In this document: one piece after another, positions 1 to 8,868 of the stretch
Layout: each line of letters begins with the position of its first letter
Position numbering within the stretch: the stretch's first letter is position 1
Translations under genes and position numbers: made by a program
Assembly (NCBI RefSeq): GCF_003589925.1
Contig: NZ_CP032382.1
Location: forward strand, 2,542,001 to 2,606,000
Source of the DNA: Chryseolinea soli
GTDB lineage: Bacteria > Bacteroidota > Bacteroidia > Cytophagales > Cyclobacteriaceae
Reading direction: 5' to 3'
Length of the DNA stretch: 64,000 nucleotides
Notes under the pieces: model-generated
What the model was told of the DNA's origin: nothing
Seen by the model: only the letters and a program-made list of their open reading frames with translations
Databases searched by the model: none

Positions 1-796
1 CGGCGCGATGTAGGGACGCTGCAGATCGCCTTGCACGTTCACGGTCATATCCAGTCGGTTGCCAAACCGTTCCTTCTCCAGGTCGATATAGTCATACAGC
101 ACTTGGATCTCTTTTTGCAATTCGATGGTGGCTCCCCGGCAATCGGTGAGCATGTAGCGCATGAGCTGCGAAAGCTTCAAGATGGTCTCGGGAGTGCGAT
201 CCGATTTTTTCAGGGCGAGCGAATAAATGCTGTTGAGCGTGTTGAACATGAAATGCGGATGCAACTGTCCTTGCAGCAATTCCAACTCGGCGCGAAGCTT
301 TTCTTTTTCGAGCTTTTCGGTCTCGACGCGCTTGCGATAGAAATTCTTCACCAGCTTGATGGCCACGGCAAATCCAGCTGCTGTCATGGAGCCGCGCAGC
401 CCGCCCATGAACGAATAAAAAACCGTCGTGTGTCTCATGGGAAAATCTACCCATGCCCGATAGCCTGCGATAACAAACTTGTTCAACAGCGTCGATATTC
501 CGGCGGCTACCATGATCATGAAAAGCGTAGACAGCAAGGCCTGCCAGTAGCGGTCTTTCAGGATGAGCCTGGGCAGCACGCCGTAGATGATGCTATAGCT
601 GAGAAACATATGCGCCGGCAAAAAGATAAGCGCTTCGACGAAGGAGATCTTGAACAGCGTGGAGGAGTCTTCGATATAGTAAAATCCATAGAGCACCCCA
701 AAGAATAGCCACCACGCCAGCCAGAATAGAAAATGCCGCGCAAAACGGTAAGAAGGGATTCCGGACAGGACCAACCGCGAAAAGAAACTATCCATC
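1..796 (-). CDS. LytS/YehU-type sensor histidine kinase (partial)
   Basis: Membrane sensor kinase of the His_kinase (PF06580) family; the 3' end lies beyond the left edge, so only about 265 residues are visible. Reading from the ATG at 796 there are four hydrophobic segments in the first ~130 residues, then a charged coiled-coil linker (KRVETEKLEKEKLRAEL) and the phosphoacceptor block LHPHFMFNTLNSIYSL, which is diagnostic of the LytS class. The HATPase_c domain begins near the cut. Such kinases normally pair with a LytTR response regulator, probably encoded just outside the window. The input signal cannot be inferred. Confidence 0.9.
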
Positions 797-984
797 GCTA
801 AACTTACTCGTTCTGCAGCTAAAGGTTGTGGGAAAAAGTCATTTGTAGACAAAAGTGCCGTTATCGTCGATAAAACCATTTGATCGCCGGGCTTCTTCTC
901 TATGTCTGGTAAAGGCCTGCATAAGGCTAAGTCTCAAATATTTCTCAACAGACTTCACGTATTTCCATCAAAAGATCAAAAGTT

Positions 985-1281
985 ATGAAACGCCTTGTCC
1001 TTTTATCCGCCTTTGCGCTGTTGGCCCTGACCACAGCCTTTGCTCAAGCCTCGCCGTCGCCCGTTTATTGGGTTGTAGAAACCAATCCCAAGCACACCAA
1101 TTATTCCATCGTCCGTTTTTATGACGCCGGCAATGCGCTGGTACATGAAGTCACGATCGATGGTGCCTACATCAACATAAAGAAAGCAAAATATAGAAAG
1201 AAGCTTGACCAGTTGTTAAAGCAATACAATGATCGCGACGCGGTTGCTTCAAAAAAGAACAGATCGAGACGTTCGATTTGA
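985..1281 (+). CDS. small secreted protein of unknown function
   Basis: A 98-residue protein with a clear Sec signal peptide (MKRLVLLSAFALLALTTAFA, cleavage likely after AQA). The mature part is about 75 residues, begins with a short beta-rich stretch (VYWVVETNPKH) and ends very basic (KKNRSRRSI). No catalytic motif is visible and I do not recognise a named family. It stands alone, divergent from the LytS-type kinase, and is followed at once by a strong hairpin terminator, so it is probably a monocistronic gene for a periplasmic or secreted protein. Confidence 0.75.
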   Translation: MKRLVLLSAFALLALTTAFAQASPSPVYWVVETNPKHTNYSIVRFYDAGNALVHEVTIDGAYINIKKAKYRKKLDQLLKQYNDRDAVASKKNRSRRSI

Positions 1282-1296
1282 TTTAGTAGTTAGAGC

Positions 1297-1325
1297 AAAA
1301 GCCCGGCATTCGCTGGGCTTTTTTA
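1297..1325 (+). terminator. intrinsic terminator
   Basis: Stem AAAGCCC / GGGCTTT around a 10-nt loop, followed by a T run. It lies 16 bp after the stop of the small secreted protein. The preceding A run makes it able to act on the minus strand too, for the convergent DUF2721 gene. Confidence 0.85.
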
Positions 1326-1342
1326 TTTTTATTTTTCAGTAA

Positions 1343-1741
1343 CTATTCCTCCAGCATGTCCTTCAACTCAATCTCCAACGCCCGCGTGCTGATATAAATT
1401 TCATTCAACGAAAGTGCCAGCGAGATCAGCAAAAACAATAAGCTCAGCCCAAAGCAGCTAAAAGCCATCACCTGATTCTCCAGGTAAAAGAACAGCATCG
1501 AAAGCACACAAAGGAAGAAGCTGCTGATCCCGGCGCCCTGCATGTGCTTGATCAGCGTCAACCTCTTTTTGAGATTCCGGATCTGAGCCTGAATAATCTC
1601 ACGTTCCTCCTGCACCTGTTTGTATTTCGTGTGAAGGCTGCGGATCAATGTGGCCAACGCCAGGAAACGATTGGTGTAGGCCAGCATCAATAATGTGATG
1701 GCAGGGAAGAGCAGGGCCGGTGTATTGATGGAGATATCCAT
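1343..1741 (-). CDS. DUF2721 family membrane protein
   Basis: A 132-residue protein matching DUF2721 in its N-terminal signature (TPALLFPAITLLMLAYTNRF, then LATLIRSLH). One membrane segment near residues 8-28 is followed by a charged cytoplasmic helix (KYKQVQEEREIIQAQIRNLKKR) and two more membrane segments around 65-115. The function of the family is unknown. It is the last gene of a tight minus-strand operon: six bases separate it from the MFS gene, which in turn follows the NadR-like kinase. The terminator at 1297-1325 closes the unit. Confidence 0.8.
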   Translation of the reverse strand: MDISINTPALLFPAITLLMLAYTNRFLALATLIRSLHTKYKQVQEEREIIQAQIRNLKKRLTLIKHMQGAGISSFFLCVLSMLFFYLENQVMAFSCFGLSLLFLLISLALSLNEIYISTRALEIELKDMLEE

Positions 1742-1747
1742 ATCCGT

Positions 1748-2986
1748 TTAGTGAACACGTTGTAGTCGACGCAAAGATTTTGCCAGCACCGCGATTGTCC
1801 CAACCGAAACCAGCGTCATGCATCCCCCGAAAATTACCGAGGGCACAACCCTCAGCAATCTTGCCGCCACGCCCGACTCGAACATGCCGATCTCGTTTGA
1901 CGAGCCGATGAAAATGTGATTCACGGCCGACACTCTTCCTTTCATGTTTTCGGGCGTTAGCGTTTGCAACAGTGTGCCGCGGATGATGACGCTCACGCAA
2001 TCGAACATCCCGCTCATCATGAGCAGGAACAAGGAAATCAAAAAGTTGGTCGAAAGCGCGAAGAGGATCATGCACACGCCAAATCCGGCTACACAATATA
2101 AAAGAATTTTTCCGGTGTTCTTTTTGATCGGGTGATGGGTGATGTAGAACGCCATGAGCAACGCTCCGACGGATGGCGCCGCTCTTAATAGGCCAAGACC
2201 CTGTGGTCCCACCATCAATATTTCTTTGGCAAAGATCGGCAACAAAGCTACGGCGCCGCCAAAGAGCACGGCAAATAAGTCGAGTGAAATGGCGCCCAGG
2301 ATAATTTGATGATGGAAGACAAACCGCAATCCTGCTTTGATCTTTTCAAAGATGCCCTGCTCTTCACTCTCAGGAGGGACCGGTTTATTGGTTACACCGA
2401 TTGCCAGAAGTAATCCAGTCAGCATGAGCAACACATCGGCGGCATAAGAGGCCTGAATACCAAGCCAGCCATAAAGAAGACCCCCAAGCGCAGGACCGCC
2501 GATCGCCGCGGTTTCCCAAAGCGTGCTGTTCCAGGTGATGGCGTTGCTATACAATTCGCGGGGAACAAGTTGGGGCATGAACGAAAAGAGCGCGGGTGTG
2601 ATGAAGCCGCGCGCAATGCCGCTGACAAAGATCACGGCGTAGATGGGGAGGGCACCATAGTTCAGAATAAACTTACCCGGCTCCAGCGTGAAAAAGAGCA
2701 ACGACAACGAGCACAGCAATAAAGTTGCCAGGCAGATCACGATGATCTTTTTCCGGTTCATGATGTCGGCGAGGTGACCGGCATATAATGAAACGCTGAT
2801 GGAAGGGACGGCTTCGGCCAAGCCGATCAAGCCGAGCGATAGTGGGTCGTTGGTGATCTCGTACACTTGCCAGGCCACCACGACGGCTTGGATTTGGATG
2901 GCCAGTGTCACGCAAAAGCGCGTAGAGATAAAAAGACGGAAGTCCGGGATCTTCAGGGCCGCATACGGGCCAGTCGGAGTACTCAT
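1748..2986 (-). CDS. MFS transporter (MFS_3 / EntS-like)
   Basis: A 412-residue major facilitator with about 12 membrane segments and the loop 2-3 signature GHLADIMNRKK near residue 70. Overall similarity is to the MFS_3 group, which contains enterobactin exporter EntS and many uncharacterised drug/proton antiporters. The substrate is unknown. The ATG at 2986 lies four bases after the stop of the NadR-like kinase, so the two are co-transcribed and may be translationally coupled. Nothing here specifies siderophore export; the link to the nucleotide kinase is positional only. Confidence 0.85.
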   Translation of the reverse strand: MSTPTGPYAALKIPDFRLFISTRFCVTLAIQIQAVVVAWQVYEITNDPLSLGLIGLAEAVPSISVSLYAGHLADIMNRKKIIVICLATLLLCSLSLLFFTLEPGKFILNYGALPIYAVIFVSGIARGFITPALFSFMPQLVPRELYSNAITWNSTLWETAAIGGPALGGLLYGWLGIQASYAADVLLMLTGLLLAIGVTNKPVPPESEEQGIFEKIKAGLRFVFHHQIILGAISLDLFAVLFGGAVALLPIFAKEILMVGPQGLGLLRAAPSVGALLMAFYITHHPIKKNTGKILLYCVAGFGVCMILFALSTNFLISLFLLMMSGMFDCVSVIIRGTLLQTLTPENMKGRVSAVNHIFIGSSNEIGMFESGVAARLLRVVPSVIFGGCMTLVSVGTIAVLAKSLRRLQRVH

Positions 2987-2990
2987 GATG

Positions 2991-3524
2991 CTAGAGGATT
3001 TTTTGAACCGCGTCGAGGGCGGTTTGCTGACGCTGTTCGCGCGCGCCTTTGATTTCCACGAAGGGGACCGCCTGATTTTTCATTTCGTTCAGGTAGCGCT
3101 CGTAAAGTTCTTCGCGTCGCGTGGGGTGTTCGCGTTGGGGGTCGTCTTGCCAGGGCACGTCGACGTAGGTGAGCAGGTAGAGATCGTAAGGCCGGGTTGC
3201 GATTTCGTGGAGGATATCGGGCGCGCAGGAGCCGAATTTTACTTCGCTCCATACTTTGATCACATACAGGTTTGTATCGCAAAACAGCACTTTGTTGCTG
3301 TCGCGGGCATATTCATCTTCCAGCCGAAGCTGGCCGTGGGCGATGGTGAGTAGGTCGTGTTCTTCGTAGGGACGGATCAGGTGGTCTATGAATCCCCGCG
3401 CATATTCGGGCACCCATTCGGTCTTGAAATACCCAGCCAAAAATTGTGATAACTCGGATTTACCGGTACACTCCGGACCAATCACCGCGACTTTTTTAAC
3501 CATTGGCAGTGAATTTGAATTCAT
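2991..3524 (-). CDS. NadR-like P-loop kinase (AAA_28)
   Basis: A 177-residue P-loop protein with Walker A GPECTGKS (residues 16-23), the downstream VPEYAR block and LFCDTNLYV, matching the ribosylnicotinamide kinase domain of NadR (AAA_28). In enterobacterial NadR this domain follows an HTH and an adenylyltransferase domain; both are absent here. It may phosphorylate nicotinamide riboside or another small nucleoside. First gene of the operon with the MFS transporter and DUF2721 protein. A second in-frame ATG, seven codons in (3503), is an equally good start. Confidence 0.8.
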   Translation of the reverse strand: MNSNSLPMVKKVAVIGPECTGKSELSQFLAGYFKTEWVPEYARGFIDHLIRPYEEHDLLTIAHGQLRLEDEYARDSNKVLFCDTNLYVIKVWSEVKFGSCAPDILHEIATRPYDLYLLTYVDVPWQDDPQREHPTRREELYERYLNEMKNQAVPFVEIKGAREQRQQTALDAVQKIL

Positions 3525-3590
3525 AGGCCGAAAATCGTTTATATTTCTGTAAAATTAGCGCGATCCTTAACTTTCCAAAAAAATAGTAGC

Positions 3591-5060
3591 GTGAAGCGTA
3601 GAAAAGCTATTCAACGTCTTGGATGGGGATTGACCGCAGGCTTGGTCGTACCCTCCTGGTTAAGTTCCTGCAAAAAAGACGACGATCCGCAACCCAATAC
3701 CGGCCCCACCGTGGCGGTTATTGGCGCAGGTGCCGCCGGCCTGTACGCCGCCGACATCCTGAAAGCACAAGGATACAATGTGGTGATCTATGAAGCCTCC
3801 GACCGCGTGGGCGGCCGCGTGCGTTCATTGAAGACCAGCGACAAACCTACGGCCGCGTTATACCTCAACTCGCAAACCGAATTGAGCAGCGACTATCCCA
3901 ACGAGCTTGGCGCTGAGCAAGTGCTGGGGTCCGATTCGGCCTGGGGAAAGGTCGTCACTGATCTCAAACTCACCACGGGCAACATCACCACCGGCACAAC
4001 CGACAATTATTTTCTCGACAACGCTCTTGCGGATGCGGCGACGGCAGGTGCCGATGCGGATTTCATGGCCGCACAAAACTTTTTCAATACACTCTCCACC
4101 TATAGCGGCCCCCACGTGTCGGTGCAAGATGCGATCACAGCGGCGGGACTTTCGTCGCGCACCAAAAACATTTTGAATTCGTGGATCGGAAATAAATATG
4201 GAACGTCCAACGATCGATTGGGCATTGCCGGGTTGGCCGAAGGTCTTGCCCTGCGATCGCGCAACAACACCATCCAAACCCTCGCCGACAATCCCATGCA
4301 GGATGCTTTGCTCTCGCGCTTTGGCCAAGTCGCCGACAGCGTGCAGGTGAATTCGGTGATCAAGGCGATTAACTACAGCAGCGATAAGATCATCATCAAC
4401 GGACAAAATACTTTGAACGGGGAGCCGTTCACTGCCGATGTCGACAAGGTGGTCGTAACCGTGCCGGTGTCGGTATTGAAGGCCGGCGATATCGCGTTCA
4501 ACCCGGCCCTGACGAGTGAAAAAACAACCGCGTTGTCGAACATGGATATGGATGCGGTGATCCGGATCATAATCGATTTCAAGATAAACTTCTGGGGCGC
4601 CACTTCCGGGTTTCTTTATGGTGGCACGACAGGCCCCGAATATTTCAACAGTGGTGCCTTGCGCAGTGAGTTCAGCAAAACGCTTAGCATCACCGTTGGT
4701 GGAGCACAAGCCGTAACGCTATCCGGCATGGGAAAGGATGCGATCCCCGCGCTGCTGGCCGAATTGGATACCATCTATGCGGGTAAGGCCAGTCTGAACG
4801 TCCGGAAAGATCTGGCCGAGGTCCCCAACATCATCGCGGTGATCCAGGATTGGTCGAAGGAGCCCTACATCCGCGGAGGTGCTGCTTACCTCAAGCCCAG
4901 CGGTACGCAACAGGATCGTGTGGCATTGGCCAAGTCGCTGAGCGACCGTGTTTTCTTTGCCGGCGAGGCCACCGACGTGAACGGAGAGTTTGGCACCATC
5001 AGCGGCGCGCTGCTTTCGGCAGAGCGCGTGGCGGCGGAAGTGATTGCTAAATTGGGTTGA
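3591..5060 (+). CDS. exported flavin-containing amine oxidase
   Basis: A 489-residue FAD oxidoreductase of the flavin amine oxidase family. It has the Rossmann dinucleotide motif VIGAGAAGLYAADIL (about residues 43-57), the following YEASDRVGGRVRS block, and the C-terminal FAD-contact segment VFFAGEATDVNGEFGTISGA. The N-terminus MKRRKAIQRLGWG resembles a twin-arginine signal and ends in LSSC, so the protein is probably Tat-exported, perhaps as a lipoprotein, as expected for a cofactor-loaded enzyme. Start is GTG. It is divergent from the NadR-like operon. The amine substrate is unknown. Confidence 0.85.
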   Translation: MKRRKAIQRLGWGLTAGLVVPSWLSSCKKDDDPQPNTGPTVAVIGAGAAGLYAADILKAQGYNVVIYEASDRVGGRVRSLKTSDKPTAALYLNSQTELSSDYPNELGAEQVLGSDSAWGKVVTDLKLTTGNITTGTTDNYFLDNALADAATAGADADFMAAQNFFNTLSTYSGPHVSVQDAITAAGLSSRTKNILNSWIGNKYGTSNDRLGIAGLAEGLALRSRNNTIQTLADNPMQDALLSRFGQVADSVQVNSVIKAINYSSDKIIINGQNTLNGEPFTADVDKVVVTVPVSVLKAGDIAFNPALTSEKTTALSNMDMDAVIRIIIDFKINFWGATSGFLYGGTTGPEYFNSGALRSEFSKTLSITVGGAQAVTLSGMGKDAIPALLAELDTIYAGKASLNVRKDLAEVPNIIAVIQDWSKEPYIRGGAAYLKPSGTQQDRVALAKSLSDRVFFAGEATDVNGEFGTISGALLSAERVAAEVIAKLG

Positions 5061-5076
5061 TTGCTTAAGTCTGGGA

Positions 5077-5478
5077 TTACGCCCGGTCGCTCGTCATCAG
5101 TTCGTCGAGCAGTCCCGTGGGAACCGGTTTGCTGAACAGGCTCTTCACATATTTGTGATCTGTTGCGCGCCGGATGTCGGTGGGATCCAGCGTCGAGGAG
5201 AGCATGATGATCGTGGTCTTGTGTTTCACGCTTTCATCCACCTCGTCGTAGGCCTCCAGAAATTCGAAGCCATCCATTTCGGGCATCTGGATGTCGAGCA
5301 GAATGATGAGGCAATCGCCAATGGAGTCGCCGGAAACTTTCAACCATTCCAGGGCTTCGCTTCCTGTGCGGGCCTGGCTCACGTCTTCCACGGCAAGTTT
5401 CTTTTTCAGGAGCGTACGCGTAACCATCTGGTCCACCTCGTTGTCGTCCACAATCAAGAATTTACATTTCGGTTTCAT
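5077..5478 (-). CDS. single-domain CheY-like response regulator
   Basis: A 133-residue receiver domain without an output domain. The acidic pair is in FLIVDDNEVD (residues 8-17), the phospho-acceptor Asp in LLDIQMPEMDG (about residue 62), the Ser switch residue in MLSSTLD and the conserved Lys in FSKPVP. It lies 36 bp downstream of a histidine kinase on the same strand and is probably its partner. Single-domain regulators of this kind are common in Bacteroidota and may act in phosphorelays or by protein contact. Only 16 bp separate it from the convergent amine oxidase. Confidence 0.9.
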   Translation of the reverse strand: MKPKCKFLIVDDNEVDQMVTRTLLKKKLAVEDVSQARTGSEALEWLKVSGDSIGDCLIILLDIQMPEMDGFEFLEAYDEVDESVKHKTTIIMLSSTLDPTDIRRATDHKYVKSLFSKPVPTGLLDELMTSDRA

Positions 5479-5514
5479 GGGGGCTATGAAAAAAAAGTTG
5501 TGTTTTACGGTATG

Positions 5515-6996
5515 TCATTTCGCGTGATCCATAAGCGCGACACCTTCCAAAGATACAACATGGTTTTTAGGAATTTGAACAATAAATTTTGATCCCGCAT
5601 TTTTTTCCGATTCAACGGCAATAGTCCCGCCCAATTTATCAACCGCTTCTTTCACGATGTAAAGTCCCAGCCCGGAACCTTTGTTCGTGTTTTGGGTGAC
5701 GAAAAACATCTCAAAAATATGTTTCTGGTCTTCCGACCTGATACCGATACCGTTGTCTTCAACAACGATCACATGATGCGTGTCCGTAGCAAAGGTTTCT
5801 ACGCGCAGAAAGCTTTCTTCTTTTTTTGCGTCACTATACTTGATCGCGTTGGAAATGAGGTTGTTGAACAGAATGCTGAGACGCAGTGGGTCGGAGTAGG
5901 CCTTATCCGACCCGAACACGGTGCGCATCTTGATCTTCTCTGCGCCCAGCATGAACCGGTGCTGGTTCAGTGCGCTCTCGATCAGTTCCACCAGGCTAAC
6001 CTCCTGAAGTTGCAGCGACACTCTTTTGTTTTTGGAAAAATCGATGATGTCGTTGATAAATTGATCTTGCTTTTCCAGGCTCTGCTGCATCAGGGCCAGG
6101 TACTCTTTGATTTGCATGACGTTATCTTCCAGGTTGGCCAATTCGATCAGACCTTTTAGCGAGGTGATGGGCGCCCGGAGGTCGTGCGAGGCGCTGTAAA
6201 CAAAATTGTCGAGCTCGTGGTTGGTGATGGTGAGGTCGGTATTTTTGGATTCCAACTCCCGTTGTGATCGCATGATCTTGCCGATCATGGAGGCGCCGTA
6301 GCCAATAGCGCTACCGATGATGATCAGCGTAAAGAAAAAATTGGCCACAAAAAGATAGGCGTTGATCCGGCGCGAGGCGTCGCCCAATACATTCGAAAAA
6401 GCGCGTTCCTTTGCCGTGAGCAGACCGGTGATCGAATTGATCCGACTGATCACCGCATCCTGGTCCGCGCGGGTCCAGCGCCCGGCTTTGACTTTCGTAT
6501 GAATTTCTTCCGCGAGTAAATATTCCCGGTGAATGATGCCGTCGGCCTCTTTCCAGATAGCGATGGCGTTGGCCATGAAAGAAATGCGGCCGAAGTTCCG
6601 GAACAACCAGATCATGTCGTCGTGGTCGTCGGGATGATTGCGGCCCTGGAGGAAGCCTTTTTTGATCACGTCCAGGTTCCCATCTTCCTGGGAGAGCGCG
6701 ACGCGCGCAATGCTGTCGCCAAACGTGACGGAGAGCTCCTGTTTGAACTGTTCCCAATGAGCCTCATCGCGCGTGTTCACATACATGATCAGGTGACGGG
6801 CCGCGCCTTTTTCTCCTTTTGAATATTGTGATTCGCCATTGGTGTAGGCCCGGACAGCAGAAAGCGTTTTAATGGTGAGGTAGTTGACGACGATCAGCGA
6901 AGCCGCGGCCGCGATAAGGATAGCCAACAAAATGAACACATTGCGCTGTGCCAGCGGGTTGAAGCTTTTCAAAAATGCGACCAAACGGTTTGTCAT
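5515..6996 (-). CDS. sensor histidine kinase (HisKA/HATPase_c)
   Basis: A 493-residue membrane kinase. One membrane segment at about residues 18-40, a periplasmic sensor of about 170 residues without a recognised fold, a second membrane segment at about 212-237, a coiled-coil linker, then HisKA with the phospho-His in SASHDLRAPITSLKG, and HATPase_c with N box (LISNAIKYSD), G1 (VEDNGIGI) and G2 (GSGLGLYIVKEAV). Transcribed just before the CheY-like regulator, so the pair is probably a two-component system lacking a direct DNA-binding output. Confidence 0.9.
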   Translation of the reverse strand: MTNRLVAFLKSFNPLAQRNVFILLAILIAAAASLIVVNYLTIKTLSAVRAYTNGESQYSKGEKGAARHLIMYVNTRDEAHWEQFKQELSVTFGDSIARVALSQEDGNLDVIKKGFLQGRNHPDDHDDMIWLFRNFGRISFMANAIAIWKEADGIIHREYLLAEEIHTKVKAGRWTRADQDAVISRINSITGLLTAKERAFSNVLGDASRRINAYLFVANFFFTLIIIGSAIGYGASMIGKIMRSQRELESKNTDLTITNHELDNFVYSASHDLRAPITSLKGLIELANLEDNVMQIKEYLALMQQSLEKQDQFINDIIDFSKNKRVSLQLQEVSLVELIESALNQHRFMLGAEKIKMRTVFGSDKAYSDPLRLSILFNNLISNAIKYSDAKKEESFLRVETFATDTHHVIVVEDNGIGIRSEDQKHIFEMFFVTQNTNKGSGLGLYIVKEAVDKLGGTIAVESEKNAGSKFIVQIPKNHVVSLEGVALMDHAK

Positions 6997-7095
6997 GAAA
7001 CTGGATTTGAATCCAACGGCGATAGAAGAAATAGAGGCTTACCAAGTTAGGCAAATTTGACAAAGGTGCCAGCAAAACCCGAAAAGAACGCCATC

Positions 7096-7884
7096 CTAAA
7101 CCAGCACGATTTCGTGGAACAAAATCCAGCATCCCATAACCAACACGAGCCAACCAAACGCTCTGCGCAGTTGTGCGGAGGGGATCTTGTTCGAGAGCCG
7201 GCTGCCAATCAAAACACCTGCAATGGCGAGGGCTGTGATCAGCAACAAGAATTCCCAATCGATACGGTAGTTCATCACGTCGCCTAAAAATCCCGTCAGC
7301 GAATTGACGGCGATGATAAAAAGCGAGGTGCCCACGGCGGCTTTGAAAGTCAGGCCGGTCAGCAAGACCAGGGCAGGGATGATGAGGAAGCCGCCGCCGG
7401 CCCCGACAAGTCCTGTGAGAAAGCCGATGAGGATGCCTTCCAGCACAATGAAGAACGCCGCGTAAGAACGTTCGTCGCTTTTGAATTCCTGGCGCCCCCG
7501 GATCATGGAGATCGATGCCAGCACCATCAGCACGGCAAAGAGGCCCAGCAGCAGGAGCCGTTTGGTAATGATGACAGAATCCGTTTGCCAGATCACATCC
7601 GGAATGGCCGGCACGATCCACCGGCGCGTGGTGAAAATGGTGAGGATGGAGGGAATGCCGAACTGAAAACCGGTCTTGATGTTGACGAGTTGTTCTTTGT
7701 ATTTTGGGATGGTGCCCACCAGGCTGGTGGTGCCCACAATGAAAAGCGAATACGCGGAAGCATACACCGCATCGACGTGAAACAAGTATACCAATATGGG
7801 TATCGATAGGATGGAACCTCCTCCTCCCAGCAGGCCCAGGATGAGGCCGATACATACGGATGCCAAATAGCCAACAATTTCCAT
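7096..7884 (-). CDS. TauE/SafE family permease
   Basis: A 262-residue membrane protein of the TauE/SafE (PF01925) family with about eight membrane segments in two repeats. Each repeat opens with the glycine-rich family motif: GLILGLLGGGGSILSIPIL near the N-terminus and GLVGAGGGFLIIPALVLL near residue 160. Members export sulfite, sulfoacetate or other organosulfur anions, but the ligand here is not predictable. A larger connecting loop (residues ~60-100) follows the first repeat. It is monocistronic as far as the flanks show. Confidence 0.85.
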   Translation of the reverse strand: MEIVGYLASVCIGLILGLLGGGGSILSIPILVYLFHVDAVYASAYSLFIVGTTSLVGTIPKYKEQLVNIKTGFQFGIPSILTIFTTRRWIVPAIPDVIWQTDSVIITKRLLLLGLFAVLMVLASISMIRGRQEFKSDERSYAAFFIVLEGILIGFLTGLVGAGGGFLIIPALVLLTGLTFKAAVGTSLFIIAVNSLTGFLGDVMNYRIDWEFLLLITALAIAGVLIGSRLSNKIPSAQLRRAFGWLVLVMGCWILFHEIVLV

Positions 7885-8012
7885 GAATCCACACGGGGAG
7901 GTGCGAACGCCATCGTTACACGTCTTCCCCTTCCCAACAAAGGGAATGCTTTTTCATGGAAAATGAAATTAACCGACTACTTCCATAGAGTTTGAAGCCA
8001 GCCGGCGACGGC

Positions 8013-8699
8013 TCAAAGACGGTTGTATTCGACGATGAACACGTCGGGAAATTTGTTGCGCAGTTCTTCGCGGAACTGTTCCGCTTTTTCGCGCGACGAG
8101 AATTGACCCAGGATCAGGCCATAATATTTTACGCCGTTCAGCACCTTTACCTGCACAGTGACATCTTTCTTATATGAGTTCTTCAGATTGTCGGCCAGGC
8201 GCATAAGGTTGACCAATTCCTGGTAGGTGCCGATCTGCACGCCGTAGCCTTTGGGATGATTGATCCGGGCGATCCCGAATTCATAGAATTCCTTTTCGTC
8301 GACCGATACCTGGTCGATGGGGCGGCCGGGGTCGCTGGTTTTGCCGTCGCCGGGATCGATCACTTCCAGGGAGACGTCGGCCAGGCCCAGGTTGGTGTAG
8401 CCCAGTTGTTCGGCGGCGGCGCGGGAGAGGTCGATGATCCGGCCTTCCACGTAGGGACCGCGGTCGTTGATGGTCACTTCAACCGTTTTTTTGTTGGCCA
8501 GGTTGGTCACGCGCACTTTGGTGCCAAAGGGAAGTGTTTTGTGCGCCCCGGTGAATTTGTGACGTTTGTATTTCTCGCCGCTGGCGGTCATGACGCCCTC
8601 AAATTTGTCGGCATAAAAAGAGGCTTTCCCGGTTTGGATCTGCGCGAAGGAAACGGTTGCAAAAAGAACGATTGCACTCGTGAACAAAGATCTCAGCAT
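8013..8699 (-). CDS. rlpA: RlpA-like septal ring protein with SPOR domain
   Basis: Secreted cell-wall protein. From the ATG at 8699 it has a signal peptide (MLRSLFTSAIVLFATVSFAQ), an RlpA double-psi beta-barrel (GKASFYADKFEG ... NDRGPYVEGRIIDLS, residues ~22-105) carrying the Asp and His residues expected of RlpA lytic transglycosylases, and a C-terminal SPOR domain (~150-228) that binds denuded septal peptidoglycan. The reading frame continues upstream to 8792, but the added 31 residues lack a signal sequence, so the inner ATG is preferred. A TATCTTTG promoter element sits 19 bp upstream of it. Confidence 0.88.
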   Translation of the reverse strand: MLRSLFTSAIVLFATVSFAQIQTGKASFYADKFEGVMTASGEKYKRHKFTGAHKTLPFGTKVRVTNLANKKTVEVTINDRGPYVEGRIIDLSRAAAEQLGYTNLGLADVSLEVIDPGDGKTSDPGRPIDQVSVDEKEFYEFGIARINHPKGYGVQIGTYQELVNLMRLADNLKNSYKKDVTVQVKVLNGVKYYGLILGQFSSREKAEQFREELRNKFPDVFIVEYNRL

Positions 8700-8717
8700 A
8701 AGATAAGGTTTAGCGCT

Positions 8718-8725
8718 CAAAGATA
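8718..8725 (-). promoter_or_regulatory. Bacteroidota -7 element (TATCTTTG) before rlpA
   Basis: On the minus strand the sequence TATCTTTG matches the TAnnTTTG consensus exactly and would place the transcript start a few bases before the ATG at 8699. No convincing TTG element is seen at -33. It supports the shorter rlpA start. Confidence 0.5.
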
Positions 8726-8801
8726 GCTTGACGGCCCAATTTGAGCATAAATTTTCTCGTCCAAACCATCGCCAAAGAAATATTCCCTGCAATTGGAGTC
8801 G

Positions 8802-8836
8802 TTTGGTAAATTAATGGTCGAAAGTCTTTACCTTTG
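8802..8836 (+). promoter_or_regulatory. Bacteroidota-type promoter for guaB
   Basis: TTTG at 8802-8805 and TACCTTTG at 8829-8836 fit the TTTG / TAnnTTTG consensus with a 23-bp spacer, at the long end of the usual range. The predicted transcript start near 8843 leaves only about five bases before the ATG at 8848 but about 26 before the ATG at 8869, which favours the second start. Confidence 0.6.
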
Positions 8837-8868
8837 CCCGGCAAATAATGAATCGTAAATTATTTGCC

